Shown piece after piece: positions 48,300-61,213 of a stretch of DNA of 64,000 nucleotides. The position numbers and the translations under genes are program-made. The stretch is from NCBI GenBank assembly GCA_032622095.1, contig CP136061.1, positions 45,703,797 through 45,767,796 on the forward strand, read 5' to 3'. The stretch is from Siphonodentalium dalli (taxonomy: Eukaryota > Mollusca > Scaphopoda > Gadilida > Siphonodentaliidae). The notes under the pieces were generated by a model that made no database searches, was not told the origin of the DNA, and saw only the letters and a program-made list of their open reading frames with translations. Position 1 is the first letter of the stretch; every line of letters begins with the position of its first letter.

Positions 48300-48417
48300 C
48301 GGTCGGTTCACAGGCCCCTGGGGAAAATTACTAAAATACCAATATAGACTATACCACTGGTATAGTCTATATTTGTATTTTAGTCATTCCCCCCAGGGGT
48401 CTGTGGGCCGGTTCACA
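48300..48417. repeat. Near-perfect 118 bp hairpin
   Basis: Arms of about 55 bp: 'gttcacaggcccctggggaa' … 'atatagactatacca', then the inverse. Could be a tiny MITE nested in the 47.4-49.3 kb element. Confidence 0.85.
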
Positions 48418-48571
48418 GTGATATGTTCTTTCGCGGATCCCGGTGTGCCCGCGCGGTCCGTATACTATATACATGCTATATATCTTTTTATTTGATAGTT
48501 AATAAACATGTGATGCCGATTTAATAAATGTATGAGATCTGAGATTCGCGTGGGTGGGTTATGATAATATA

Positions 48572-48572
48572 C

Positions 48573-48608
<36 letters not shown>
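48572..48608. repeat. (AAT)n microsatellite
   Basis: About 12 AAT units. Confidence 0.95.
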
Positions 48609-49308
48609 TAACATATATTATGTATTATTATCTTGCCGATATATATACGGGATACATATACACTACATTTTACAATCAAATTATAACATAATAATATAGA
48701 AAGGCAAGTAAATACTAATACTAATACTAGCTGACATAAGCATTTATAAAAAAAACTGAGTATAAATCATTCACTATTATCCTCGATGTGAAAATGTTCG
48801 GACTAATTGTCTCAACATGATTATTGTCTACAGTGCGATTGTGTGATTTGAATCGCAAATGATGTCCAACTTTATGGAAATATATTCTTTCTGTAAATGT
48901 ATATATAGTCCGTTTTTGGCGGTTTACAGTTAGTGGCGGACATCCCACCAATCTTGCAACCACTGGCCACGTCACTGCTATAGCTTACCAGTTGGTTATT
49001 AATTACTACCATTTCTGAAACACCCCTCAGTGCTAGTAAGATGTTATTCAGTTATATGTGTTTATAATAATATATACATGAATTAGATCCCATCCACACT
49101 TCGGAACAACTGCGGATCACAACGTAGGTCTTAACTTTAAGATTATCTTTTGACACCTCACACCAGTCTTAAAGTTAAGACCAAAGTTAAGACCATCTTA
49201 GGTTAAGACCTTGTTCGTGAAACGCACTTATGACTGAAGTTTGAATTTATGACCATCTTAAGTCCCAACTATGTCATAAGTTGCCTTCATGAAACAGGAC
49301 CCAGGACC

Positions 49309-50545
49309 GCCGGAGAAGACTTACCTTGATTTATCCGTGTGATTTTTGTGCGTTGATTTGTAAATATATTATTTCTGGTTGTGAATGGTTGTACATAATG
49401 TCCTAATGAGTGCTTGCATGGACTCCAGTTGCCTTAGTCTGTTGTATTCCGGGCTTGTACTACGGGCTCAACGCTAGGAAGAGGGTGCCATGCCAGCCGG
49501 TTGACTTACGGTCGGTTGGGGCTCCTCAAATCTCGATGGTACAATGCCCGCCTTCCACCCATGTGCGAGTGTCAGAACCCGTTTACCTGGTTGTGTAGTG
49601 CGTGCGCTGACGAGGAAGCAGCCGAGGCCATGTTGTGGTGGGTGGTGTGACTCTGATGGTTTTGTCTGCCAAGTAGTGTTTCTAATTATTGTATCCCACT
49701 CGTCCTATCCTAGGTAAAGGTGTGGGTGAAAGTATATATTAGCTAATTTTATATGTGGTTGTTTTTGTGTATTTGTTTTGTGTTCAGGTTTGTGAGTTTG
49801 TTGTTCATTGCAACGATTTTACAAGGCTAGCAGGTTAGTTGGTTGTTTGATGGAGATAATTACTCAATGGCTTATACTACGGCCTCGATAAGCGTATCTA
49901 TGCCGCCCGAGGACATTCATCCGCCCAAGGAGCCATCTAGGGCGTGAGCCCGCTACCCTATACCCCCAATGTTTCCCGCTGTCAAGGGTCACGGGGGACA
50001 CGTTGATTTAAACATGGCGTTGTAGCCAATCATATTGCTATTTACAGCTGGATGTGGGTATACAAGGTGACATGTTGCTGATGCCAGTAGACGCATACTC
50101 ATGCCAATTCGGTTTCTCGCAGAGAACAGCTCACCAGGGAATAACTCAAGAGAGACGTCGAACAGCCGGAAACGTTCAATGTGACAATGCAAATTAATGG
50201 ACGTTCAGTTAGTCAGCACGTGACTATGCTCCATATTGATTGTTTACCCGTGTGACTGTTATCCCTCTTTATGTGAAATATATCATAACACCAAATAAGG
50301 AATTTATCATCCCGATAGAAACACCCACACAGGTTATTGATTGGACATTTTTATTCAGCCTCTCTTCGTCCGCATATTTTGGATACGTTATTCGCATCAC
50401 ATGTTGATTCTTAAAGCCAGGATTAAGACACGGCTGTAATTTAACACATATATTGGAGAAATCACTTGTTTTGACTTTTGATCCATGTGACTCACAGAAA
50501 TGGAATAATATTTTTTGTTGTTATCCATTTGACACGAAATATAAA
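49309..50545. other. No gene called; possible 5' region of the PAN-like gene
   Basis: Short frames without recognised domain. The sequence just before 50546 could hold the promoter and 5'UTR of the next exon, but no TATA box or initiator was convincing. Confidence 0.45.
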
Positions 50546-50860
50546 ATGGACCGCGGGCCTCCAAAGGCGAGGAAAATTAAAGGACACGCATGGTGCTGGT
50601 TCTGTGAACAGTTTAAATTCGGACTGGTGTGTGCTTTGCTATGCAATGTTATCGGTGTTAGCGCTCATCCGTTTCAAGCAGATGGCTTTCTGATTGAAAC
50701 AAAGCTGGCAAATGTCAAGAGATGTGTGACAATGTGCAAGAGACAGGCGGACTGTATACGAATTGGATACAATGTTAAAACAAAGATGTGCGCTCTCTCG
50801 CAGCCAGGTGGTTCGATAGGCCCGTCACAGGAGTGGTTCATGACAGACATCGAAGACAAG
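50546..50860 (+). CDS. First coding exon, secreted/membrane protein with PAN/apple-like cysteines
   Basis: ATG 50546 has a favourable A at -3 and G at +4; the longer upstream frame starts without ATG. Exactly 105 codons precede donor GTAAGA at 50861, so the intron is phase 0. Residues 1-24 are basic (PPKARKIKG), residues 25-40 are hydrophobic (FGLVCALLCNVIGVSA), giving a signal peptide with possible cleavage after VSA, or a type II anchor. The remainder has VKRCVTMCKRQADCIRIGYN then KMCALSQ, a Cys spacing like the core of PAN/apple domains, which bind protein or sugar outside the cell. The domain is short and this call is tentative. The following exon was not found; the next stretch is a retroelement relic. 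Confidence 0.55.
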
Positions 50861-50974
50861 GTAAGACATCAGTTATTTATTTATTCGTGTTTAGTACCAA
50901 TTGTTGTTAAATGGTATCGATGGTAAAATGTATAATAACATCGACATGTGTACGGACGTCTCAAGTTTTGGTCC

Positions 50975-51205
50975 TTCTTCCTACAGTTTTCCTTCATTCA
51001 TTGGCCCAAACCAGGGGGCATTGTCTCACCTTTTTATTCGGTCTGCATATAAACGATTTAACCGACTATTTAGCATCGACTGTTATCAGATGTCTCATGT
51101 GTATATCGCAAAAATGCGAGAGAAACTAGAAAGTTATGATTTTCAAATGACCAAGATGTCTCTTAATAATTGCTTAGATTCTGCATACAGTGAAGATGTG
51201 AATAA
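50975..51205 (+). pseudogene. Non-LTR RT motif B/C relic
   Basis: Across two frames it reads PNQGALSHLFIRS and LTFLFGLHINDLTDYLAST, recalling the 'QG..LSP.LF.LYINDL..YL' stretch of non-LTR RTs. Very short and decayed. It lies in the first intron of the PAN-like gene, if that gene continues rightwards. Confidence 0.45.
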
Positions 51206-52455
51206 GTGAAATTCAAGATTTTTCGCCTGATAGATCCAGATAAATTGTTTGTTGAAAATATCTTGTCATTTTCGGCTGAATTTATGCAAAACGTGCATGT
51301 CCACCATAACTGTGTGGCAGATCATTGCATTCTTGTGAATGGACTCAACTACAGTTTGCATAGTAACGTTTAGTAAAACTTCCACGAGTCAACAAGAAAG
51401 ACAATTAGGTTACTTTGTATTCATGTTTTGTTTTTGTATACTGCTATATAAAACAAAACACCCCCGCAGTAGGTTGAAGTGGTTTAAATTCCCATAATAT
51501 TGAGTCCACGTGACGTGGCTAGGCGGTCGTCGTTCGTGTGCGCAAGTAGGGAATTCTCACTTATAAATCTTGATTGGACCCGACTGAAAATTGCACCTTT
51601 TAGATTTTAATTTCCCAAATCCAAATAAAACACCCGCACTAGTTGGCAATCTTCCAGATAACGGCCATTTAATTTGAAACATTTTAACCAGACCACATAT
51701 ATGCAGTCTACCGTTGGTCAACAGACTGCAAGACTAATATGGTTTAAAATAATATAATTGACCAAATTTCCAAATGATGCGCTGTCGGTCACTATTCCTT
51801 ACTGTTGAATATTTTTAACATGGGTTGTGGAGATGAGGTAAGTTTGTCGCCCCAAATTCATCCACATATCTCCACGTCTATGAACATTTGTTTCTATCAT
51901 ATACCACTGTTCTTATGCATAATGTGATATGCGGGTTGTAATTAATTTTCTCAATGATTAGTAACACTGACAATAGTCATGTTCTTTGATTGTTTAATGC
52001 ATATTTTTAATCCGGTTATATATAAAACATATGTTGTTGTAATAATTCTGGTCCGGAAGAGGAGGACAATTCTTTAGCAAAAAAAGAATCGTCATTATGC
52101 ACTGGGGGAACTGCTCCGAAAGAGTAGGTATACACTTGTGGTTATCCGTCCAGTCCAGTTCACCGCCTGTATGTTCCAGTTTATTCGATGTTAGTATCAA
52201 CTACTAGATACGAAAATGGTATGAATCTGACGACCAAAGAATGTGTTTCGATAGGACCTGGTGCGGATATGCCTAATGCTGAATTATGATCAAATAACTC
52301 TCGAATATTGATATGTTCTATACTAAATGACGTCCCTGTTTGGTAAACATACACGCTAATTGTTCATAGACAAGCAGGTGTAATTGTTAGAAGTGCCCAC
52401 GATATGCTCATATTATTTATATTATTAACTAGCAGGGTTACCCGGCGTTGCCCAG
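51206..52455. other. No gene identified
   Basis: AT-rich sequence, no exon supported; presumably intronic if the 50.5 kb gene continues. Confidence 0.45.
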
Positions 52456-52540
52456 GTCAAAGTGATATGAAACCCTCTGTGGATATTTGGTGGGAATAGA
52501 GAATACTCTTGCTCTCAAAGTGTTACACGTATTCTCATAA
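52435..52540. repeat. Dispersed repeat with 'ggttacccggcgttgcccag'
   Basis: From 52462 ('gtgatatgaaaccctctg', 'accaaat'-like, 'ctctcaaag') it resembles 13309-13385. The 'cccggcgttgccca' core is a short hairpin seen in interspersed repeats of several invertebrates (recollection). Confidence 0.5.
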
Positions 52541-52775
52541 ATTGTATATCCAAATGGCATCACAAAACATGATTCTTACGCATGGAATATAAGTAGTGGC
52601 TCACCTTGTCAGGTCGGAGCGATTATCATTTTGTTTATCGCGTCCGACCAATAAAGAAGTATTTATTTAATTACAACTGCGTATACTTCAGACGTTATAA
52701 CACGAAATATGAACATCATAAACACATTAGTTTCGAAAAATATAAAAGACGACAATTGTGTTTTACACATAGATG

Positions 52776-52797
52776 TATCAATCAATCAATCAATCAA
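52776..52797. repeat. (ATCA)n microsatellite
   Basis: Five ATCA units. Confidence 0.9.
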
Positions 52798-52799
52798 GT

Positions 52800-53599
52800 T
52801 TATCATATCTTCCTGAAGATACAGATGTTTTAAAGATATGTCCATGTGCTCCTCTGTCCTGGTGCTATATACTGGCTAATCATTTTCAGTTTTCAAAAAT
52901 TGATGTTATGCAGTATAGCAGCTACATGTGCAAAACACATCGAGAATTTGAGTTGTTTATGTTAGGCGTTGAGTCTGTTCTAAAAAATGAAAGAAATCCT
53001 CTGTATCGGGCAGATATACCCTTGTCATATGTCAATATTGTAGTATCCTGCGTTTTCCTTTATCTCAGAAGTAACCATATTTGACTGCACACTGTGACCA
53101 CTATATCTGAACAGGCCTTCTCTACATTTCCATATCTCTTGGCAATCGTAATTTTTTATGGAAACTATATTGAATGCGACAGATTCAATCGTGTTATATT
53201 ATATACATTATCCATGTGCAATCATCTGACGATTCAAGGTCCCTCAGTTTGAATGGATATATGTATCTCCTAAATAGATTGATATAAATATACTTTTAAT
53301 GCTTTTTTTCTTGTATCTGTGCTGCTAGATCATGATAGGAATGCCTTGATGTCCACCCCTTATAAATATGACCGTTGAGAAGATATAATTGTTCAAGTGA
53401 CTTAATTCGGTCACCATTTCTCGAGATTGTGAAATTGGAATGCCAAAAACTCCTTAGAACGACATGGAGATGGCATGGGAAATGACTATATATAACTTTG
53501 TTGGATATCGACGAATTGAACAATCTTATAAATGCTAGTGAATCTCATCACGCCATCCATGACCCACACGACCTCAAATGTGATTTAATTCATCATATC
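52800..53599. other. No gene called
   Basis: A 103-residue plus-strand frame ends at 53084 and contains the microsatellite at its start; no domain recognised. Not called. Confidence 0.45.
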
Positions 53600-54500
53600 A
53601 TGAGAGAAGAACGTGCATGAAAGTGGTGGACTCAGTGCTAAATATATTTGTATCAACTTTGGTGCAACTCCCCTCATGTATGACTTGAACCGCGCCACTT
53701 TTGTCACATTTAAACCACATCTATTAGACTCATGCATGCACTTTATAATGGAGATGATTATATATAAGTTTGGTGGTAATCGGCAACTAAACGATTTTTT
53801 ATCATAGTTATTACCCCACCCCATCTCTCACACAAACGGCACCAATTTCGCGTCTTTAGATCACACGCTTATATTCCTCGTATCACGGAGAACAATAATA
53901 TATATGGTCGAAATATGTGCTAAAAATAGCCCCTCCCCTGACACCAACAACGTCACTTTAGAAAAATTTAACCCGCATCATTATCTTACTCGTAAAAAGT
54001 TAACCATGTAAGGGCCCCGTTAGACCGCATTGATGCCATCTCGATTGTACCATTAAATTTATATATAGAACACAGACAGATATTCGCAAATATTTGATTC
54101 GTTGTATCATTTGAGAAGAACGTGTATGAGTTTGATGGTAATTGGCACTAAACATATATTTTTGGTGACCATCCCGTCCCTATTTTGGACTCAAGCGGCG
54201 CCACTTTAGACATCCTTAAACAACACCACTGATACTCATTATAGAAATGAATATATATAAAATTTATGAAAATTGGCGAGTATACAAATTCTTATCAAAT
54301 TTAGGGCCACCATTGCATATCTCTCACCCAAAAGGCACCAATTTGGCGCAAAAAGATTGTGTATCAATTTTGGTGCCCCTCTCCCTTTCAGTTCACCACT
54401 GACTCGAATAACGCCACTATTGACAGCTTTAAGCCATGCCATTAGACACCTCATACCATGGGGATGAATTTGTATAAGTTTCATGGCAATCGGCAAACAC
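53600..54500. repeat. Diverged tandem repeat, irregular period
   Basis: Recurring landmarks include 'agaagaacgtg.atga', 'atcaa.tttggtgc', 'gcgccactttt', 'ctcatgcatgcactttataa' / 'cctcataccatgggga', and 'aagtttggtggtaatcggca' in at least four diverged versions. Non-coding. Confidence 0.65.
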
Positions 54501-54950
54501 AAACTTCAATTCGGTAGTCATTTTCATTGTGATTCGAACTGTTACGCGACTTGTGGAATGCCAAACATATCAGAATATTATACATACTGTAGATGCAACT
54601 AATTATCACCTGCGTATAGTATAAGCCACGTGTGGATTGTCAGGGAACATTTGCATTTAGTCGATTAGGAATGCGGAGTAGAATTGCGCATTGAGATCCA
54701 CAAAGTCAGAGTGACACCCGCTGGTCATTTTATTCTAAATTCCAACTAATAAACAGCTTGTGTAATGTCAAGCGTGCTAGCATATATCAACTGTCTCAAC
54801 TCTGCATAACAGAAGCGCGTGTGTTGAACGCCATGATTATTAGCATTTAGTAGATTATGCCTGCATGTAGAATTACACATGAATATATATTCTGCCTCAG
54901 CGACAGTTATCTAAATATGAAACAAGAGATAATATATTTGGTACACATGG
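54501..54950. other. No gene; spacer before the 3.28 kb tandem units
   Basis: Unique AT-rich sequence; left junction of the tandem block at 54951. Confidence 0.5.
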
Positions 54951-56216
54951 CACGACATTAGCTGTAATTTCCAAACCAACAATAGGTTGAAAATGATCTT
55001 GTAGTTTGATTTTCAAACATTTTATTGGCGGGGGGAGTTATTGTTTTCGGACCAATATTTGCATAATCTCCTACTTTTTATCAAAATTTTGGGCTGCAAT
55101 GGCCATCAGCTGGAAATTTTCCAACCTTATCATGGGGGCGGGTGTCAGGTTGGAAATATCAGACACTTGGAAAGATTGTGTCCTGATCCCTCCCCGTGGC
55201 CAGTCAAAAACTGCTAGTTAATTTAATAAAACAATATTGTCCTACATTTGGTCAACATTGTCATTGGAATTGTCATCAGTTGGAAATTTGACTACATTTG
55301 GTCAAATAAAGGGTGTTGTAGGGTGGATACCCATTCCATACAGATCCAAAATGGCCACCGCCCAGATGGTGTCAAACAGGAGACCTATATATATATATAG
55401 TTGATCACCTGAAATCCTAAATATTGGTGGAATCTCCATCTAAAGCTATATGTGTGCCTTCTAGCCTCTATGTGTGTATACTGTTGTTTATTGTGTATTC
55501 CTATGCGATTTTCATTCTTTCTTCGAACCATTATCAAGTGGTATAAGGATACACTTTAAATACATGCGGCACATACCAAATCGCTGTTGTCTGCTGATGG
55601 TAGATCCATTTTTATGTCTGGCCTAAACTGAAACGACTCGTAGTGAATTGTTAATTACCAGAGTACTGATCAGCGCGCGTTCACTATTAGTAATCATATT
55701 GTGATCACAGTAATGCGCGACACGTGACTTCATACAGATCTGTGTACAGTTCTATATCAGTGTAAATGCACCCTTAGGCCTGTGAATTGTTCTTGTGAGA
55801 CCTGCATGGCCAGCAGGTGATTCATGTGGTTATATTAGCATCTGGTTGGGAATCAAACTCACCTACATCATCTCTCTGATCTTGTAGGTGCTGCATGGAA
55901 ATATCTGCTATGGTGGTTAATTATGGTTTTACTGTGCACAAATGGGTTGGCAACGGAGGCCAGTGTCTCAATCAATGTGGGGACCTGTTCATATAAAAGT
56001 TCGTCGCAAACGTTATTGAAATTATAAACTTCTCATTGAGATATATTAACGTTTGTGGAGTAAAAGTTCAGATAACATCATCTAAGTAAACGTGTTTGAT
56101 GAAACATTATGTCGAGAAAGCAATGTTATATAGTAGATTTATTAAGAGATATTCTTAGAGAAAACATAGCCGGTGATGTTTTATTCTCGCGAATATAGAG
56201 AATTACGAAGAGCTAT

Positions 56217-57929
56217 TTACAGAAGTGGAATTCGAAAGAACTGTTTTCGAAACTTTACTGCTTGGTCATGGTATTTAGATGATCGGGGATTAAAATATTG
56301 GATGACAATTATAGCGTTAAATGAATGAATATGGTCAACCGTTCCAATTGCAACCCCAATGTTCATTGATAAATACATCTGATATTCGTATCCGCTGTTT
56401 TCGATAATATAATATTTATTTACATTTGCCATTAATTCGTAGATCAGGTCGTATTCATCGTTCATCTGGAAACAGACAGTCGTGGCTGGTGTTCCCGGAT
56501 GTATAATGTGTACTACCAGAAAATGGCATATATCTCAATTCCTTTGCAATTTACAACATTATATCTACATTATATAGCTATTGATTCTACATCTACATAT
56601 AATGGCAAGAAACGTGAGCAGAAAGTTAAGGGGGTATGTTTTTGTCCCATGTAGAAAGCCTTGATACAGAGCGGGACAAGCGTTACAGAAGCTGACAAAT
56701 ATGTTTTTATTTCTCATCGTTATCTGCGTCCCAGTAGTAACCCTTGATACAGAGCGATACTGGGTTACTACTGGGACGCAGATAACGTCGAGAAATAAAA
56801 ACGATTTTTTAACTGCTGTAACGCTTGTATCGCTCTGTATCAAGGGTTACTACTGGGACGCAGATAACGATGAGAAATAAAAACGATTTTTTAACTGCTG
56901 TAACGCTTGTATCGCTCTGTATCAAGGGTTACTACTGGGACGCAGATAACGATGAGAAATAATAACGATTTTTTAACTGCTGTAACGCTTGTATCGCTCT
57001 GTATCAAGGGTTACTACTGAGACGCAGATAACGATGAGAAATAAAAACATATTTTGTCAGCTTCTGTAACGCTTGTCCCGCTCTGTATCAAGGGTTACTA
57101 CTGGGACGCAGATAATCACTAGAAATAAAATCAACTCTGTAAGATTCTGTAACGCTTGTATCGCTCTGTATCAAGGGTTACTACTGAGACGCAGATAATC
57201 ACTAGAAATAAAATCAACTCTGTAAGATTCTGTAACGCTTGTATCGCTCTGTATCAAGGGTTACTACTGAGACGCAGATAACGATGAGAAATAAAAACAT
57301 ATTTTGTCAGCTTCTGTAACGCTTGTCCCGCTCTGTATCAAGGCTTTCTACATGGGACAAAAACATACCCCTTTAACTTTTTGCTCACGTTTCTTGCCAT
57401 ATCTAACTTTGCTGGTCGGTGGCCAAGTGTCACAGGCAATATCGCAATTCTGTATAATCACCTTTTGAGCAATTGGTTTAAAGGAGGAACCAATTTGGGC
57501 AGAGGGACTCAATACGATATATGTATATTCGATAAGATGATTCGGTTTCATTGTCGCGTAACAGTCTACTCGAGTGGGAACGAGTCATAAAGTCTGTAAA
57601 ATAAACATGATTATAACAAATCGTTGATACGCTGTAGCGTGTCGTCATGCATGTGTGGTATATATACAATCTCCAAGCATGTTACTAAACGAATATCCGA
57701 TTAGAATAGCTACATGCATACGAACGGCAACATTCACGTGCGTGTGATCAAGGCATCGCGTTATCATTCCTTCACCTTTTTGAGATCGCAAATCATACAT
57801 GTATGAAGTTGCGATAAGAACCCCCGCCATATCAACTATTAATACCAGTATTTTCATATAACATATTACCTCAATTACACTCACCCAAACGTTGATATAT
57901 TCACATGGACAACGATTCTTAGGGTGCAT
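56217..57929 (-). CDS. Candidate two-exon small gene in tandem unit, copy 1
   Basis: Exon 1 (57929-57885, minus) reads MHPKNRCPCEYINVW and ends at a strong donor, TGG|GTGAGT. Exon 2 (56465-56217) follows acceptor CTGTTTCCAG and is open for 82 codons to a TAA. Both junctions are phase 0, so the frame is kept; the 97-residue product has no recognised domain and ends basic. The 1.4 kb intron would contain the array element. An in-frame stop precedes the ATG. Against it: small size, no homology I can name, and no codon-level conservation beyond recent duplication. It could be chance. Confidence 0.25.
56602..57400. mobile_element. Inverted-terminal element with 83 bp array (copy 1)
   Basis: About 105 bp terminal inverted repeats (ATGGCAAGAAACGTGAGC … inverse at 57383-57400) enclose one inverted unit and seven forward units of 82-84 bp. 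Each unit carries 'taacgcttgt', 'ctctgtatcaagggttacta', 'gacgcagata' and 'gaaataaaa'. Two unit types alternate. No coding capacity. Confidence 0.9.
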
Positions 57930-59500
57930 TTACATTGCTATAGAACTGCACACAGATCTACACGCAGACTAGTGTAAACGGGTTGATATAGAAATGCACA
58001 CAGAAAGAAAACGGTATTAGTTCGTGTGAGCAAAAATCCTGTCCGCTATACGTCACGGTCAACGCCGAAGCACTGCGACAGGCAAATCTGTTTTGATTAA
58101 TTGTTACTCGGGCTTGGCGAATGTGTTTTAGTTTTCGTTGTCATTTCAACCCGTGTATTTCGAATATTGAACACGGACAGGGACGTGGCAACTTTGGTCA
58201 AAATTTTCAACAGTTGGAAATTTCATACCTGACACGACATTAGCTGTAATTTCCAAACCAACAATAGGTTGAAAATGATCTTGTAGTTTGATTTTCAAAC
58301 ATTTTATTGGGGGGGGGGGAGTTATTGTTTTCGGACCAATATTTGCATAATCTCCTACTTTTTATCAAAATTTTGGGCTGGAATGGCCATCAGCTGGAAA
58401 TTTTCCAACCTTATCATGGGGGCGGGTGTCAGGTTGGAAATATCAGACACTTGGAAAGATTGTGTCCTGATCCCTCCCCGTGGCCAGTCAAAAACTGCTA
58501 GTTAATTTAATAAAACAATATTGTCCTACATTTGGTCAACATTGTCATTGGAATTGTCATCAGTTGGAAATTTGACTACATTTGGTCAAATAAAGGGTGT
58601 TGTAGGGTGGATACCCATTCCATACAGATCCAAAATGGCCACCGCCCAGATGGTGTCAAACAGGAGACCTATATATATATATAGTTGATCACCTGAAATC
58701 CTAAATATTGGTGGAATCTCCATCTAAAGCTATATGTGTGCCTTCTAGCCTCTATGTGTGTATACTGTTGTTTATTGTGTATTCCTATGCGATTTTCATT
58801 CTTTCTTCGAACCATTATCAAGTGGTATAAGGATACACTTTAAATACATGCGGCACATACCAAATCGCTGTTGTCTGCTGATGGTAGATCCATTTTTATG
58901 TCTGGCCTAAACTGAAACGACTCGTAGTGAATTGTTAATTACCAGAGTACTGATCAGCGCGCGTTCACTATTAGTAATCATATTGTGATCACAGTAATGC
59001 GCGACACGTGACTTCATACAGATCTGTGTACAGTTCTATATCAGTGTAAATGCACCCTTAGGCCTGTGAATTGTTCTTGTGAGACCTGCATGGCCAGCAG
59101 GTGATTCATGTGGTTATATTAGCATCTGGTTGGGAATCAAACTCACCTACATCATCTCTCTGATCTTGTAGGTGCTGCATGGAAATATCTGCTATGGTGG
59201 TTAATTATGGTTTTACTGTGCACAAATGGGTTGGCAACGGAGGCCAGTGTCTCAATCAATGTGGGGACCTGTTCATATAAAAGTTCGTCGCAAACGTTAT
59301 TGAAATTATAAACTTCTCATTGAGATATATTAACGTTTGTGGAGTAAAAGTTCAGATAACATCATCTAAGTAAACGTGTTTGATGAAACATTATGTCGAG
59401 AAAGCAATGTTATATAGTAGATTTATTAAGAGATATTCTTAGAGAAAACATAGCCGGTGATGTTTTATTCTCGCGAATATAGAGAATTACGAAGAGCTAT

Positions 59501-61213
59501 TTACAGAAGTGGAATTCGAAAGAACTGTTTTCGAAACTTTACTGCTTGGTCATGGTATTTAGATGATCGGGGATTAAAATATTGGATGACAATTATAGCG
59601 TTAAATGAATGAATATGGTCAACCGTTCCAATTGCAACCCCAATGTTCATTGATAAATACATCTGATATTCGTATCCGCTGTTTTCGATAATATAATATT
59701 TATTTACATTTGCCATTAATTCGTAGATCAGGTCGTATTCATCGTTCATCTGGAAACAGACAGTCGTGGCTGGTGTTCCCGGATGTATAATGTGTACTAC
59801 CAGAAAATGGCATATATCTCAATTCCTTTGCAATTTACAACATTATATCTACATTATATAGCTATTGATTCTACATCTACATATAATGGCAAGAAACGTG
59901 AGCAGAAAGTTAAGGGGGTATGTTTTTGTCCCATGTAGAAAGCCTTGATACAGAGCGGGACAAGCGTTACAGAAGCTGACAAATATGTTTTTATTTCTCA
60001 TCGTTATCTGCGTCCCAGTAGTAACCCTTGATACAGAGCGATACTGGGTTACTACTGGGACGCAGATAACGTCGAGAAATAAAAACGATTTTTTAACTGC
60101 TGTAACGCTTGTATCGCTCTGTATCAAGGGTTACTACTGGGACGCAGATAACGATGAGAAATAAAAACGATTTTTTAACTGCTGTAACGCTTGTATCGCT
60201 CTGTATCAAGGGTTACTACTGGGACGCAGATAACGATGAGAAATAATAACGATTTTTTAACTGCTGTAACGCTTGTATCGCTCTGTATCAAGGGTTACTA
60301 CTGAGACGCAGATAACGATGAGAAATAAAAACATATTTTGTCAGCTTCTGTAACGCTTGTCCCGCTCTGTATCAAGGGTTACTACTGGGACGCAGATAAT
60401 CACTAGAAATAAAATCAACTCTGTAAGATTCTGTAACGCTTGTATCGCTCTGTATCAAGGGTTACTACTGAGACGCAGATAATCACTAGAAATAAAATCA
60501 ACTCTGTAAGATTCTGTAACGCTTGTATCGCTCTGTATCAAGGGTTACTACTGAGACGCAGATAACGATGAGAAATAAAAACATATTTTGTCAGCTTCTG
60601 TAACGCTTGTCCCGCTCTGTATCAAGGCTTTCTACATGGGACAAAAACATACCCCTTTAACTTTTTGCTCACGTTTCTTGCCATATCTAACTTTGCTGGT
60701 CGGTGGCCAAGTGTCACAGGCAATATCGCAATTCTGTATAATCACCTTTTGAGCAATTGGTTTAAAGGAGGAACCAATTTGGGCAGAGGGACTCAATACG
60801 ATATATGTATATTCGATAAGATGATTCGGTTTCATTGTCGCGTAACAGTCTACTCGAGTGGGAACGAGTCATAAAGTCTGTAAAATAAACATGATTATAA
60901 CAAATCGTTGATACGCTGTAGCGTGTCGTCATGCATGTGTGGTATATATACAATCTCCAAGCATGTTACTAAACGAATATCCGATTAGAATAGCTACATG
61001 CATACGAACGGCAACATTCACGTGCGTGTGATCAAGGCATCGCGTTATCATTCCTTCACCTTTTTGAGATCGCAAATCATACATGTATGAAGTTGCGATA
61101 AGAACCCCCGCCATATCAACTATTAATACCAGTATTTTCATATAACATATTACCTCAATTACACTCACCCAAACGTTGATATATTCACATGGACAACGAT
61201 TCTTAGGGTGCAT
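59501..61213 (-). CDS. Candidate two-exon small gene, copy 2
   Basis: Exons 61213-61169 and 59749-59501; identical splice junctions and product to copy 1. Same reservations. Confidence 0.25.
59886..60684. mobile_element. Inverted-terminal element with 83 bp array (copy 2)
   Basis: Same structure and unit order as 56602-57400. Confidence 0.9.

Larger units (their letters stand above)
47424..49308. mobile_element. Long-TIR element, ends 'ccctgtttcatgaagcaa'
   Basis: The left 'gggccctgtttcatgaagca' with 'tgtcataag' is inverted at 49270-49308 ('catgaaacaggaccc'). Sub-terminal 'cttaag'/'ggtcttaac' repeats fill both ends. Such GTTTCATGAA/CTTAAG ends are common in non-autonomous DNA elements of marine invertebrates (recollection). 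No transposase inside the 1.9 kb. Confidence 0.65.
54951..58232. repeat. 3.28 kb tandem unit, copy 1
   Basis: Starts at 'cacgacattagctgtaattt'. Nearly base-for-base identical to copy 2; visible differences include 'gggctgcaatgg' against 'gggctggaatgg' and G-run length near 55028. Contains the 56602-57400 array element and the candidate minus-strand gene. Confidence 0.95.

Noticed and set aside
52606-53084. Frames of 75 and 103 residues around the ATCA repeat
   Set aside because: One begins without ATG and the other starts inside the microsatellite; no recognised domain.
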